Origin: Nocardioidaceae bacterium
Lineage (GTDB): Bacteria; Actinomycetota; Actinomycetes; Propionibacteriales; Nocardioidaceae
Assembly (NCBI GenBank): GCA_020438665.1
Contig: JAGQUE010000498.1
Location: 5,094 to 13,227, forward strand
Length of the DNA: 8,134 bases
Direction: 5' to 3'
Below, one piece after another: positions 1 to 6,928 of the stretch. The notes under the pieces were generated by a model. That model saw nothing but the letters and a program-made list of their open reading frames with translations, was not told the origin of the DNA and made no database searches. Numbering within the stretch: position 1 is the stretch's first letter; each line of letters starts with the position of its first letter. Position numbers and translations under genes: made by a program.

Positions 1-1321
<1,321 letters not shown>

Positions 1322-1333
1322 CCGGGGCCTCAG

Positions 1334-1349
1334 AAACTTCCTGAAGTTT
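1334..1349. promoter_or_regulatory. Perfect 7-2-7 dyad, candidate TetR operator upstream of the efflux operon
   Basis: AAACTTC and GAAGTTT are exact inverted repeats separated by CT, an AT-rich 16-bp palindrome in a very GC-rich setting. It lies 12 bases after the hydrolase stop and about 80 bases before the TetR start. It overlaps a weak -35-like CTGAAG (1341-1346), with a -10-like TACCAT (1366-1371) 19 bases further on. TetR-type repressors usually bind such palindromes in their own promoter, so autorepression of the tetR-MFS operon is the likely role. Alternative: folded as a 6-bp hairpin with loop CCTG and followed by TTTTTCT, it could be a weak terminator for the hydrolase gene. Binding is inferred, not shown. 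Confidence 0.5.
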
Positions 1350-1359
1350 TTCTGCTGGG

Positions 1360-1375
1360 CCGGAATACCATCCGG
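1360..1375. repeat. Short inverted repeat CCGGA-6-TCCGG over the presumed -10 region
   Basis: CCGGA (1360-1364) and TCCGG (1371-1375) form a 5-bp dyad around ATACCA and enclose the TACCAT hexamer that is the best -10 candidate for the tetR operon. It could be a second operator half-site pair. Short GC-rich dyads are common by chance in such genomes. Confidence 0.25.
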
Positions 1376-1430
1376 AGCTACCCCGTTGGATGAAACGAAA
1401 CCGTACCGTTCCATCCCCGGGAGACTCTCC

Positions 1431-2057
1431 GTGAACAGCCTCGACGCCGACCACCACGGGCTCCGCCCGCGCGTCGAGGGCGAGCGCGAGCTGGAGATCC
1501 TCCAGGCGACCCTCGCCGTGCTCGGCGAGGTCGGCTATGACCGGCTCACCATGGACGCCGTCGCCGCGGCGGCGAAGGCCTCCAAGGCGACGCTCTATCG
1601 ACGGTGGAGCGGCAAGGCCGACCTGGTCGTCGATGCCCTCGCCAGCACCAAGTCCCTGGAGGAGCCGGCCGATACCGGCACCCTGCGAGGCGACCTGATC
1701 GCAACGTTCTGCGGCCGCCACGGCCTCACCGAGGACGCGGCCGCCACCTTCGCCAGTGTCATCACCGCCCTGGGCCGCGACGAGGAGTTCGCCGCGGTGT
1801 TCCGGGAGCGCGTGCTGCAACCCAAGATGGCGTCCTCGCGCCGGATCTTCGAACGGGCCCTGGCCCGCGGGGAGCTCCGCCCCGGGGTCGACCTCGACCT
1901 GATCGCCCCCGCCCTCGCGGGGATCGTGCTGCACCGACGGTTCGTGCTCGGCGCCGAACCCGATGAACCCACCATTGCGGCCGTGATCGACCAGATCATC
2001 CTTCCGGCCGCACTGCTCACCCACACCTCTGACAAGGACGACCATGGCCAGAACTGA
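1431..2057 (+). CDS. TetR/AcrR-family transcriptional repressor (208 aa)
   Basis: A DNA-binding one-component regulator, most likely the ligand-released repressor of the exporter gene that follows. The N-terminal TetR_N domain covers residues ~18-65: ELEILQATLAVLGEVGYDRLT forms helix 1, and the helix-turn-helix runs from MDAVAAAAKASKATLYRRWS (41-60) into GKADLV. The C-terminal ligand and dimer domain (~75-200) is of the kind found in actinobacterial TetR proteins and ends in LPAALLTHT. I chose the GTG at 1431 because GGGAGA lies at 1419-1424 with 6 bases between; this also starts the protein a normal distance ahead of the HTH. The open frame extends upstream to a TTG at 1386, but that would add 15 unlikely residues. 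The stop overlaps the MFS start by 14 bases, so the two genes are co-transcribed and probably translationally coupled. The ligand is unknown. Confidence 0.92.
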   Translation: MNSLDADHHGLRPRVEGERELEILQATLAVLGEVGYDRLTMDAVAAAAKASKATLYRRWSGKADLVVDALASTKSLEEPADTGTLRGDLIATFCGRHGLTEDAAATFASVITALGRDEEFAAVFRERVLQPKMASSRRIFERALARGELRPGVDLDLIAPALAGIVLHRRFVLGAEPDEPTIAAVIDQIILPAALLTHTSDKDDHGQN

Positions 2058-3648
2058 CGCCGAGCCCCGCGCCGAGCGCGCCCCGGGCGAACACCTGCAC
2101 CTGGGCTGGGCCCTGGTGCTCATCTCCATCGCGCAGCTGATGGTGGTGCTCGACAGCACCATCGCCAACATCGCGCTGCCCTTCATCAAGGCCGACCTCG
2201 GCTTCAGCGCCGGCGGGCTGACCTGGGTCGTGACCGCCTATGCCCTGTCGTTCGGTGGTCTGCTGCTGCTCGGTGGCCGGCTGGGCGACCTCTATGGCCG
2301 CCGCCGCATCTTCATGACCGGTCTGGCCGTGTTCGCCGTCGCCTCGCTGCTGGGCGGCATCGCGCAGTCCGAAGCGCTGCTCCTGGCCGCCAGGTCACTG
2401 CAGGGGCTCGGTGCCGCGATGGCCTCCCCCGCCGCGCTGGCGCTCATCACGACCACGTTCCCGGCCGGTCCTCCGCGCAACCGGGCCTTCGGTGTCTACG
2501 CGATGATGTCCGGCGTCGGTGCGGCGGTCGGGCTGATCCTCGGCGGCTGGCTGACCGGCATGTCCCTCGACATCCTCGGGCTGACCGTCGACGGCTGGCG
2601 GCTGACCTTCCTCATCAATGTCCCGATCGGCCTGGTCGCCGCGCTGCTCGCCCCGCGCGTGCTGGCCGAGTCCGAGTCGCACCCCGGTGAGCTGGACGTT
2701 CCCGGCGCCGCCTCGGGCACGCTCGGTCTGCTGTCGATCGTCTTCGGCCTGTCCCGCGCGGGCCAGGCAGACTACGGCTGGGGGGCACCCTCCACGATCA
2801 TCACCCTGGTCGCTGGCGTCGCCCTGCTCGCCGTCTTCGCGTTCATCGAGAGCCGGGCGGAGCACCCGCTGCTGCCGGTCCGGATCCTGCGCAACCGGAC
2901 CCGGGCGGCGAGCTTCGCCGCGATGATGCTGATGCCGGCCGCAATGTTCTCGATGTTCTTCTTCCTCAGCCAGTACGTCCAGCTCTCGCTCGGATGGACG
3001 CCGCTGCACACCGGCGTGGCCTTCCTACCGTTCACGGTCGGCATGGTCCTCGCCGCCGGCATCGCGTCCAACACGATCAACCGGATCGACCCGAGGTTCC
3101 TCGCCGGGGCCGGCACGCTGATCGCCGCCGGCGCGCTGTTCGGGTTCTCTCGGCTGCCCCACGACGTCACGTTCCCGGTCCAGGCCGTCCAGGCCTCCTA
3201 TGTCACCGACATCCTGCCCTTCATCGTGATGATGTCCTTCGGCATGGGGCTGACCTTCATCCCGCTGACGCTGACCGCGGTCCACCACGTCGAGGCCCGG
3301 GACTCCGGCATCGGGTCCGGCGTCCTCAACACGATGCAGCAGGTCGGCGGCGCCCTGGGTCTCGCAACCCTGAGCACGGTCGCCCAGCACGTGTGGACCA
3401 ACACCGGCGACAAGATCCAGGCGGCCGCCACTGCGGCGATGTCGACGGGCCCGGCCCCGACGCCCGACCAACAGGCCACCATGCAGCAGGTGATCTCCCA
3501 CCAGGTGTTCACCGACGGCGCGACGACGGCGTTCCTCGCCGGCTCCGCGATGATGCTGGTCGCCTCGGCGATCGTGTGGATCTTCCTCAACGTCAAGCAC
3601 ACCGAGCTGGCGACGGACGGCCCGCAGACGGGCGCCCACGTCGGCTGA
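2044..3648 (+). CDS. DHA2 family MFS drug:H+ antiporter (EmrB/QacA type, 534 aa)
   Basis: An inner-membrane proton-driven exporter with about 14 transmembrane segments, expected to pump toxic hydrophobic compounds out of the cell. Family motifs: motif D1 LDSTIANIALP (residues 36-46) with the membrane-embedded Asp37; motif A GGRLGDLYGRRR (77-88) in the loop between TM2 and TM3; motif B with Arg117 in AARSLQGLGAA; a motif C-like stretch GVGAAVGLILGGWLTG (157-172); and WRLTFLINVPIG (185-196) ahead of TM6. Motif C carries Leu where the classic form has Pro (GLxxGG instead of GPxxGG). The length matches 14-TM DHA2 members. ATG 2044 is preceded by AAGGA at 2034-2038 with a 5-base spacer and overlaps the tetR end by 14 bases, which argues strongly for one operon and for control by that repressor. 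The substrate cannot be read from sequence. Confidence 0.94.
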   Translation: MARTDAEPRAERAPGEHLHLGWALVLISIAQLMVVLDSTIANIALPFIKADLGFSAGGLTWVVTAYALSFGGLLLLGGRLGDLYGRRRIFMTGLAVFAVASLLGGIAQSEALLLAARSLQGLGAAMASPAALALITTTFPAGPPRNRAFGVYAMMSGVGAAVGLILGGWLTGMSLDILGLTVDGWRLTFLINVPIGLVAALLAPRVLAESESHPGELDVPGAASGTLGLLSIVFGLSRAGQADYGWGAPSTIITLVAGVALLAVFAFIESRAEHPLLPVRILRNRTRAASFAAMMLMPAAMFSMFFFLSQYVQLSLGWTPLHTGVAFLPFTVGMVLAAGIASNTINRIDPRFLAGAGTLIAAGALFGFSRLPHDVTFPVQAVQASYVTDILPFIVMMSFGMGLTFIPLTLTAVHHVEARDSGIGSGVLNTMQQVGGALGLATLSTVAQHVWTNTGDKIQAAATAAMSTGPAPTPDQQATMQQVISHQVFTDGATTAFLAGSAMMLVASAIVWIFLNVKHTELATDGPQTGAHVG

Positions 3649-3665
3649 CGTCGTACGACGAACCG

Positions 3666-3697
3666 CGGGGCCGTCTCCCTCAGGGGAGACGGCCCCG
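3666..3697. terminator. Strong hairpin between convergent genes, bidirectional terminator
   Basis: A perfect 14-bp stem (3666-3679 with 3684-3697, left arm CGGGGCCGTCTCCC) closes a TCAG loop. It lies 18 bases after the MFS stop and 8 bases before the stop of the convergent membrane-protein gene, so it can end transcription from both sides. There is no T-run on either strand, which is usual for high-GC actinobacterial terminators. Confidence 0.85.
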
Positions 3698-3704
3698 TGG
3701 CCGT

Positions 3705-4913
3705 TCAGCCGAACTCGAGGACGGCGAAGTGGCGCGAGGACAGGTCGTCGGAGGTGGGCGAACCGGTCCAGGCGATCAAGGCCGCTCGGCCGGCCACTCC
3801 CAGCGGCACGGGATTGCGGCCGGTGGGCAGCCAGGTCCACGCACCGCCATCGAAGGCATAGCTCAGCAGCCGGCCACCCCCGTCCGCGTCGGGCTGCACC
3901 AGCAGCAAGCTGTCGGCGGTGAGCGCAAGCCACACGTCCTCACTGTCGACCACGGACACCTGGCGAGCACCGTCGAGGCCATAGACCTCGACCGGGCCGG
4001 ACTCCTCGTCGCACAGCTGGCGCACCCCGACACGAGTGGCTGTCACAGCGAGCTCAGCGATGCGGCATCCCTGGCCGAGGTCGACCGCCAGGGTCGTGGC
4101 AGCGCCGCCATCCAGCGGCTGGACGACCACGGTCCCCGGGCGGTCGAGCGGGGCCCAGGCGATCGCGTCGGCCCCGACGGCAACGCTCCACGCGCCCCCG
4201 TCGTCGATCCTGGTGGTCTCGTGAGTGCGCAGATCGACGGTCATCAGGGCGGACTGTGTCGTGGTCATGAACTGCAGATAGATCAGGTCACCGCGCAGCC
4301 AGGCACCGCCAAACCTCACCTGGTCGGGCTGATCGGCCAGCTCGGGCCAGGTCGACCGAGGAAGGTGGATCCGCGACCATTCGCCGGTGGTCGTGGCCTG
4401 TACGTCGAAGTTCGGCTCCAGCTCTTCCAGGTCCAGGGTCTGGTAGATGTTCCACCTCGGGCTCGCATCGAACAGATAGGTCCCCCGGGGCGGGGGCTCC
4501 AGCCACCGGACTCGCCCGGTCTGAGGGTCGAGGAGGCCGCTGCGACTTGCGTCGTCGTGAGCGGCGACCCGGAGCTCGCCGCTGTCGACGATGCCCAACG
4601 GCATCGGCCCCCGAGTGCTGATGTCCCGGCTCCAGTCGGAGACGAAGTCCTCACCCTCCACCGCGGGTCTCGCCTCGGAGACCCGCACCACCTTGTGCAC
4701 AGGAGCAGGTTCGCGGCCGGTACCCCGCGACGCCAGGATGCCGACACCGACACCGGCGATCACCACCATGGCCGCGACCGCCAGCGACACGACGATCCGG
4801 GTACGGCGGGTCCGGTCCCGCCGCGCCGCGGCGACGATGGCCGGCACGCTGTGGCGCTCCTCGGGCGCGAACGCCACCGCGTCCTCGAGGAGTGCCTTCA
4901 GATCCTGGCTCAT
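3705..4913 (-). CDS. Single-pass membrane protein with large extracytoplasmic domain; candidate anti-sigma factor (402 aa)
   Basis: I do not recognise a named family. The visible layout is a short cytoplasmic part (1-39) opening with MSQDLKALLEDAVAFAPEER and ending in the basic cluster RRDRTRRTR; one membrane helix at ~40-61 (VVSLAVAAMVVIAGVGVGIL); then ~340 residues outside the membrane. The outer part has recurrent Trp/Gly-containing beta-type stretches such as GLLDPQTGRVRWLEP, LMTVDLRTHETTRIDD and LLSYAFDGGAWTWLP, suggesting a beta-propeller-like fold, and two cysteines (283 and 301) that could form a disulfide. The ATG overlaps the sigma factor stop as ATGA (4910-4913), so the two are coupled. 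By position and topology it is probably the membrane-bound regulator of that sigma factor. It has no zinc-type anti-sigma HxxxCxxC motif, so the role is an inference; an effector regulated with the sigma factor is the alternative. Confidence 0.8.
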   Translation of the reverse strand: MSQDLKALLEDAVAFAPEERHSVPAIVAAARRDRTRRTRIVVSLAVAAMVVIAGVGVGILASRGTGREPAPVHKVVRVSEARPAVEGEDFVSDWSRDISTRGPMPLGIVDSGELRVAAHDDASRSGLLDPQTGRVRWLEPPPRGTYLFDASPRWNIYQTLDLEELEPNFDVQATTTGEWSRIHLPRSTWPELADQPDQVRFGGAWLRGDLIYLQFMTTTQSALMTVDLRTHETTRIDDGGAWSVAVGADAIAWAPLDRPGTVVVQPLDGGAATTLAVDLGQGCRIAELAVTATRVGVRQLCDEESGPVEVYGLDGARQVSVVDSEDVWLALTADSLLLVQPDADGGGRLLSYAFDGGAWTWLPTGRNPVPLGVAGRAALIAWTGSPTSDDLSSRHFAVLEFG

Positions 4914-5440
4914 GCGCGGGCACCTCCTGCCGTGATCTCCTCGCCCGTGGCCTGCTGATAGGCCGCCTTGAGGGCGGTCAGTCCGCGCGCGGTCTGCGAC
5001 TTGACCGTGCCCTCGTTGATCCCGAGCGCGGCTGCCACCTCCGACACCGCGAGGTCGTCGTAGTAGCGGAGCACGACGCAGGCCCGCTGCCGCGCGGGGA
5101 GGGTCCTCAGGCAGCGCAGCATCAGATCACGGTCGACGAGCTCGTCCGCGCCGTTGGGCGCCGTCGCGGCCGTCTCGACCACCGCCGCCAGCGGCGTCTC
5201 CGTGCTCGAGCGACGACGACTGTTGTCGATGACCACGCTGACGACGGCTCGCCGCGCATAGGCGATGAGGGCACCATCGTCGTGAAGCCGCGACCACCGG
5301 CGAAACACCTTGATCAGGGCGTCCTGGACATGGTCGGAGGCCAGCTGCCAGTCCCCGCACAGGAGATAGGCAGTTCGGCGCAGCGACGCCTGGCTCGCGG
5401 CCACGAACACCGCGAACTCCTCGTCATCCCGTCGAGCCAT
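4910..5440 (-). CDS. SigE-family ECF RNA polymerase sigma factor (176 aa)
   Basis: A small alternative sigma factor that directs RNA polymerase to a limited set of promoters, of the actinobacterial SigE type named in annotation after a Streptomyces member. It opens with MARRDDEEFAVFVAAS. Region 2 covers ~residues 10-77, with the core-binding and -10-binding stretch LASDHVQDALIKVFRRW (33-49). A linker (~78-103) leads to region 4 (~104-161), whose HTH is LPARQRACVVLRYYDDLAVS followed by EVAAALGINEGTVKSQTARG, the -35 reader. Regions 1 and 3 are absent, as expected for the ECF group. ATG 5440 has AGAGGGA four bases upstream (5445-5451 on the plus strand). The gene is followed with a 4-base overlap by the membrane protein. 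A promoter resembling ECF promoters lies upstream and recurs before the decayed paralogue, which suggests autoregulation. Confidence 0.95.
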   Translation of the reverse strand: MARRDDEEFAVFVAASQASLRRTAYLLCGDWQLASDHVQDALIKVFRRWSRLHDDGALIAYARRAVVSVVIDNSRRRSSTETPLAAVVETAATAPNGADELVDRDLMLRCLRTLPARQRACVVLRYYDDLAVSEVAAALGINEGTVKSQTARGLTALKAAYQQATGEEITAGGARA

Positions 5441-5454
5441 GCTGTCCCTCTCGT

Positions 5455-5465
5455 GTGAGCCTCAC
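5455..5465. repeat. Palindrome GTGAG-C-CTCAC in the sigma leader
   Basis: An 11-bp palindrome between the presumed start of transcription and the sigma start codon. The same palindrome, differing only in its central base, recurs at 5478-5488, with centres 23 bp apart. It may be one half of a regulator binding site. Confidence 0.45.
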
Positions 5466-5472
5466 TCTCCCA

Positions 5473-5499
5473 ACGAGGTGAGACTCACGCGAGGTTGCA
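5473..5499 (-). promoter_or_regulatory. Predicted ECF-type promoter of the sigma/membrane-protein operon
   Basis: On the minus strand the sequence is TGCAAC, 11 bases, CTCACCTCGT. TGCAAC would be the -35 and CGT, 18 bases further, the -10. This resembles the AAC ... CGT pattern known for ECF sigma promoters. The CGT ends 32 bases before the sigma ATG, giving a short leader. The same two blocks with the same 11-base spacing recur at 5779-5805 upstream of the sigma remnant, while most of the sequence between and around them differs. That conservation is the main support. Confidence 0.55.
5478..5488. repeat. Palindrome GTGAG-A-CTCAC overlapping the predicted sigma promoter
   Basis: Second copy of the GTGAGNCTCAC palindrome. 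It lies within the spacer between the predicted -35 and -10, so a bound protein would block the polymerase. It shares its CTCAC arm (minus strand) with the block conserved in the remnant promoter, but the remnant lacks the other arm, so full dyad symmetry is particular to the intact operon. Confidence 0.45.
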
Positions 5500-5513
5500 C
5501 CGCCGACCTTGTC

Positions 5514-5697
5514 GGGAATCAGCTGCCCGCCCCGCTCCACCGCGTCGGCCGAGGTCGTCAGGCCGAAGCGGGGGTCGGTGACGATCGCGGCGAGGTCCAC
5601 GTCCTCGAGCCATCACAGGTCGACGGTGCCGGAGCGTGTCTCGAGCTCCGCGCGGCCGTCCGCGTCGTCACGTGAGGGCAGGTTGTCGATCTCTCCT
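5514..5697 (-). pseudogene. C-terminal remnant of an unidentified sigma-linked protein, with an in-frame TGA
   Basis: Directly after the sigma remnant a different minus-strand frame reads like real protein: AGEIDNLPSRDDADGRAELE (from 5699), then ETRSGTVDL, a TGA at 5613-5615, and WLEDVDLAAIVTDPRFGLTT followed by SADAVERGGQLIP. Composition and codon use (G or C at nearly every third position) are those of a coding sequence. No start codon or ribosome binding site serves it, and after the TGA the frame has no stop of its own, running instead to 5424 inside the sigma gene. It is not similar to the end of the intact 402-residue membrane protein. The likely origin is the distal gene of a second sigma operon, brought next to the sigma start by an internal deletion. 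The family is not identified. Confidence 0.55.
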
Positions 5698-5743
5698 GCT
5701 CGCGGCCACGAATGCCGTGAACTCCTCGGCATCGCCGAGCCAT
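5698..5743 (-). pseudogene. 5' remnant of a second SigE-family sigma factor gene
   Basis: Forty-six bases from the ATG at 5743 align with the first 48 bases of the intact sigma gene (5440-5393): 41 of 46 aligned positions match and two bases are missing after the third codon. After the 2-base loss the frame gives DAEEFTAFVAAS against DDEEFAVFVAAS of the intact gene, so MAR and the rest are now in different frames. A strong ribosome binding site AGGAGGA (5748-5754 on the plus strand) sits 4 bases before the ATG, and a promoter resembling that of the intact gene lies further upstream. Similarity stops abruptly at 5698 and everything from late region 2 on is gone. It is a broken paralogue, not a functional short gene. 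Confidence 0.75.
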
Positions 5744-5778
5744 CGGTCCTCCTGGGACTGGGGGTTGTCATCCCTCAG

Positions 5779-5805
5779 ACGAGGTGAGCGGTCCCTGGCG
5801 TTGCA
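5779..5805 (-). promoter_or_regulatory. Predicted ECF-type promoter of the decayed sigma operon
   Basis: Minus-strand TGCAAC, 11 bases, CTCACCTCGT, matching both blocks and the spacing of the promoter before the intact sigma gene. It begins 12 bases beyond the metE-like stop, and its CGT ends 35 bases before the remnant ATG. It may still be active and transcribe through the remnant into the intact operon. Confidence 0.5.
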
Positions 5806-5816
5806 TCGCGGTGAGA

Positions 5817-6821
5817 TCAGCCGCCGCTGAGCTGGCGCGCGGCGCTGACGCCCACGCGGAGCGCGCGGAGCGCCCACGCGGGGGTGGCGCCGGCAAGGCC
5901 GCAGGCGGGCGTGACCACCAGCCGGTCGCCCACGGCCTCCGGGTCGAGCCCCAGCATGTCGAGCCACCGCTCGACGGACCGGGCGGCCTGCTTGTCGGTG
6001 TAGTCGGTGGCGGGCTCGAGCGTGGGGACGGCCCCGAGGGCGACCGTCGACCCGGCTTCGAGGGCCTCGGCCAGGGCACCGTGGTCGGCCGCCGAGAGGA
6101 CGGCGAGGTCCACCGAGAGGCCCATCGCCCCGGCGCCGCGCACCAGCCCCCACGGGGTGTGGGGCGCGCACGCGTGCACCCACGGCTCGGCTCCGGCCTC
6201 CGTGATCGCCTGCAGCACCCACTCGAGGGCGGCGGAGGCCTCGGGGAGGTCGATCGAGCGGTGTCGCCCGAAGCCCGACGCGGTCGGCACCTCGGCGCGC
6301 AGCACGGCGGCCAGGGCGGGCTCGTCGACCTGGACGACGAGCCGGTCGACGCCGCCGAGCCGGCGCCGCAGGTCGGCGACATGGTCGCGCACGCCCTCGG
6401 CGACCGCCTGGGCCAGCTCGCGCCGCGCGCCGTGGTCGGCCAGCACCTTGTCGCCGCGCGGCCGCTCCACCGTGGCCGCCAGGGTCCACGGCCCCGCGAC
6501 CTGGGTCTTGAAGGCGCCGGCATAGCCCTGCGCCTGTTCCTCGACCTGGTCGAGGTCCTGGTCCAGCAGCGATCGTGCCCGCCGGTGGTCCACTCCCGGC
6601 GCGTCGGTCAGCCGCCAGCCGGCGGGCTGGAGGTCGGCCCCGATGCCGCTCATCACGGCCAGGCCGCGGCCGACCAGCGTCGCGGTGGCGCCGCGGCCCG
6701 GCAGCTCGGGCACGTGGGGCAGGTCCGGCAGCTCGCTCAGCACGACCTTGACGGTCTCGGCGTACGCCGGGTCGTCCTCGCCCGGATAGGACCCCACCGC
6801 CGTCGCCCACATGTCCCGCAT
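5817..6821 (-). CDS. MetE C-terminal-like (cobalamin-independent methionine synthase family) protein, 334 aa
   Basis: It corresponds to the catalytic C-terminal barrel of cobalamin-independent methionine synthase (UROD/MetE-like fold), without the N-terminal half of classical ~750-residue MetE. The barrel opens with WATAVGSYPG. QVDEPAL (Asp166-Glu167) marks the substrate-binding strand. The zinc site is suggested by PWVHACAPHTPW (His216, Cys218) and VTPACGLAG (Cys307). Where MetE carries its zinc-ligand glutamate, I read VDLAVLSAADHG with no Glu. I chose ATG 6821, which has AGGG four bases upstream; a GTG at 6854 would add 11 residues and an ATG at 6812 would remove three. A short relative sits near ligA in other actinobacteria (Rv3015c in M. 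tuberculosis). The methyl donor is unproven, and a methyltransferase not devoted to methionine synthesis is possible. Confidence 0.85.
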   Translation of the reverse strand: MRDMWATAVGSYPGEDDPAYAETVKVVLSELPDLPHVPELPGRGATATLVGRGLAVMSGIGADLQPAGWRLTDAPGVDHRRARSLLDQDLDQVEEQAQGYAGAFKTQVAGPWTLAATVERPRGDKVLADHGARRELAQAVAEGVRDHVADLRRRLGGVDRLVVQVDEPALAAVLRAEVPTASGFGRHRSIDLPEASAALEWVLQAITEAGAEPWVHACAPHTPWGLVRGAGAMGLSVDLAVLSAADHGALAEALEAGSTVALGAVPTLEPATDYTDKQAARSVERWLDMLGLDPEAVGDRLVVTPACGLAGATPAWALRALRVGVSAARQLSGG

Positions 6822-6837
6822 TGTGCCCTGCCGTGCC

Positions 6838-6857
6838 CACGTGGCCCGAATCACGTG
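6838..6857. repeat. Two CACGTG hexamers upstream of the metE-like gene
   Basis: CACGTG occurs at 6838-6843 and 6852-6857, 14 bp apart, in the short region between the metE-like gene and the divergent membrane-protein gene. They could be operator half-sites, but such GC-rich palindromes arise readily by chance. Confidence 0.25.
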
Positions 6858-6928
6858 CGGTTAGGGAAACCCTGGGGGTGCCTCGGGCGTCAGACCATGA
6901 GTACCCGAGCGAAAGAGACTGCTGACCC

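Noticed and set aside
2994..4958. 654-residue plus-strand open frame through the MFS end, the terminator and the membrane protein
   Set aside because: It passes through a strong terminator hairpin and is antisense to the coupled membrane-protein gene. The translation is rich in Arg, Gly, Pro and His with no domain.
5558..5743. 61-residue open frame starting MARRCRG at the sigma remnant ATG
   Set aside because: It has a good ribosome binding site and could be translated, but the frame arises from the 2-base deletion and its product past MAR resembles nothing. It is treated as part of the pseudogene.
6855..6928. Possible riboswitch or leader in the gap before the metE-like and membrane-protein genes
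   Set aside because: The gap is too short for a cobalamin or SAM riboswitch and no conserved core is visible; only short chance repeats such as AGGGAAACCCT are present.
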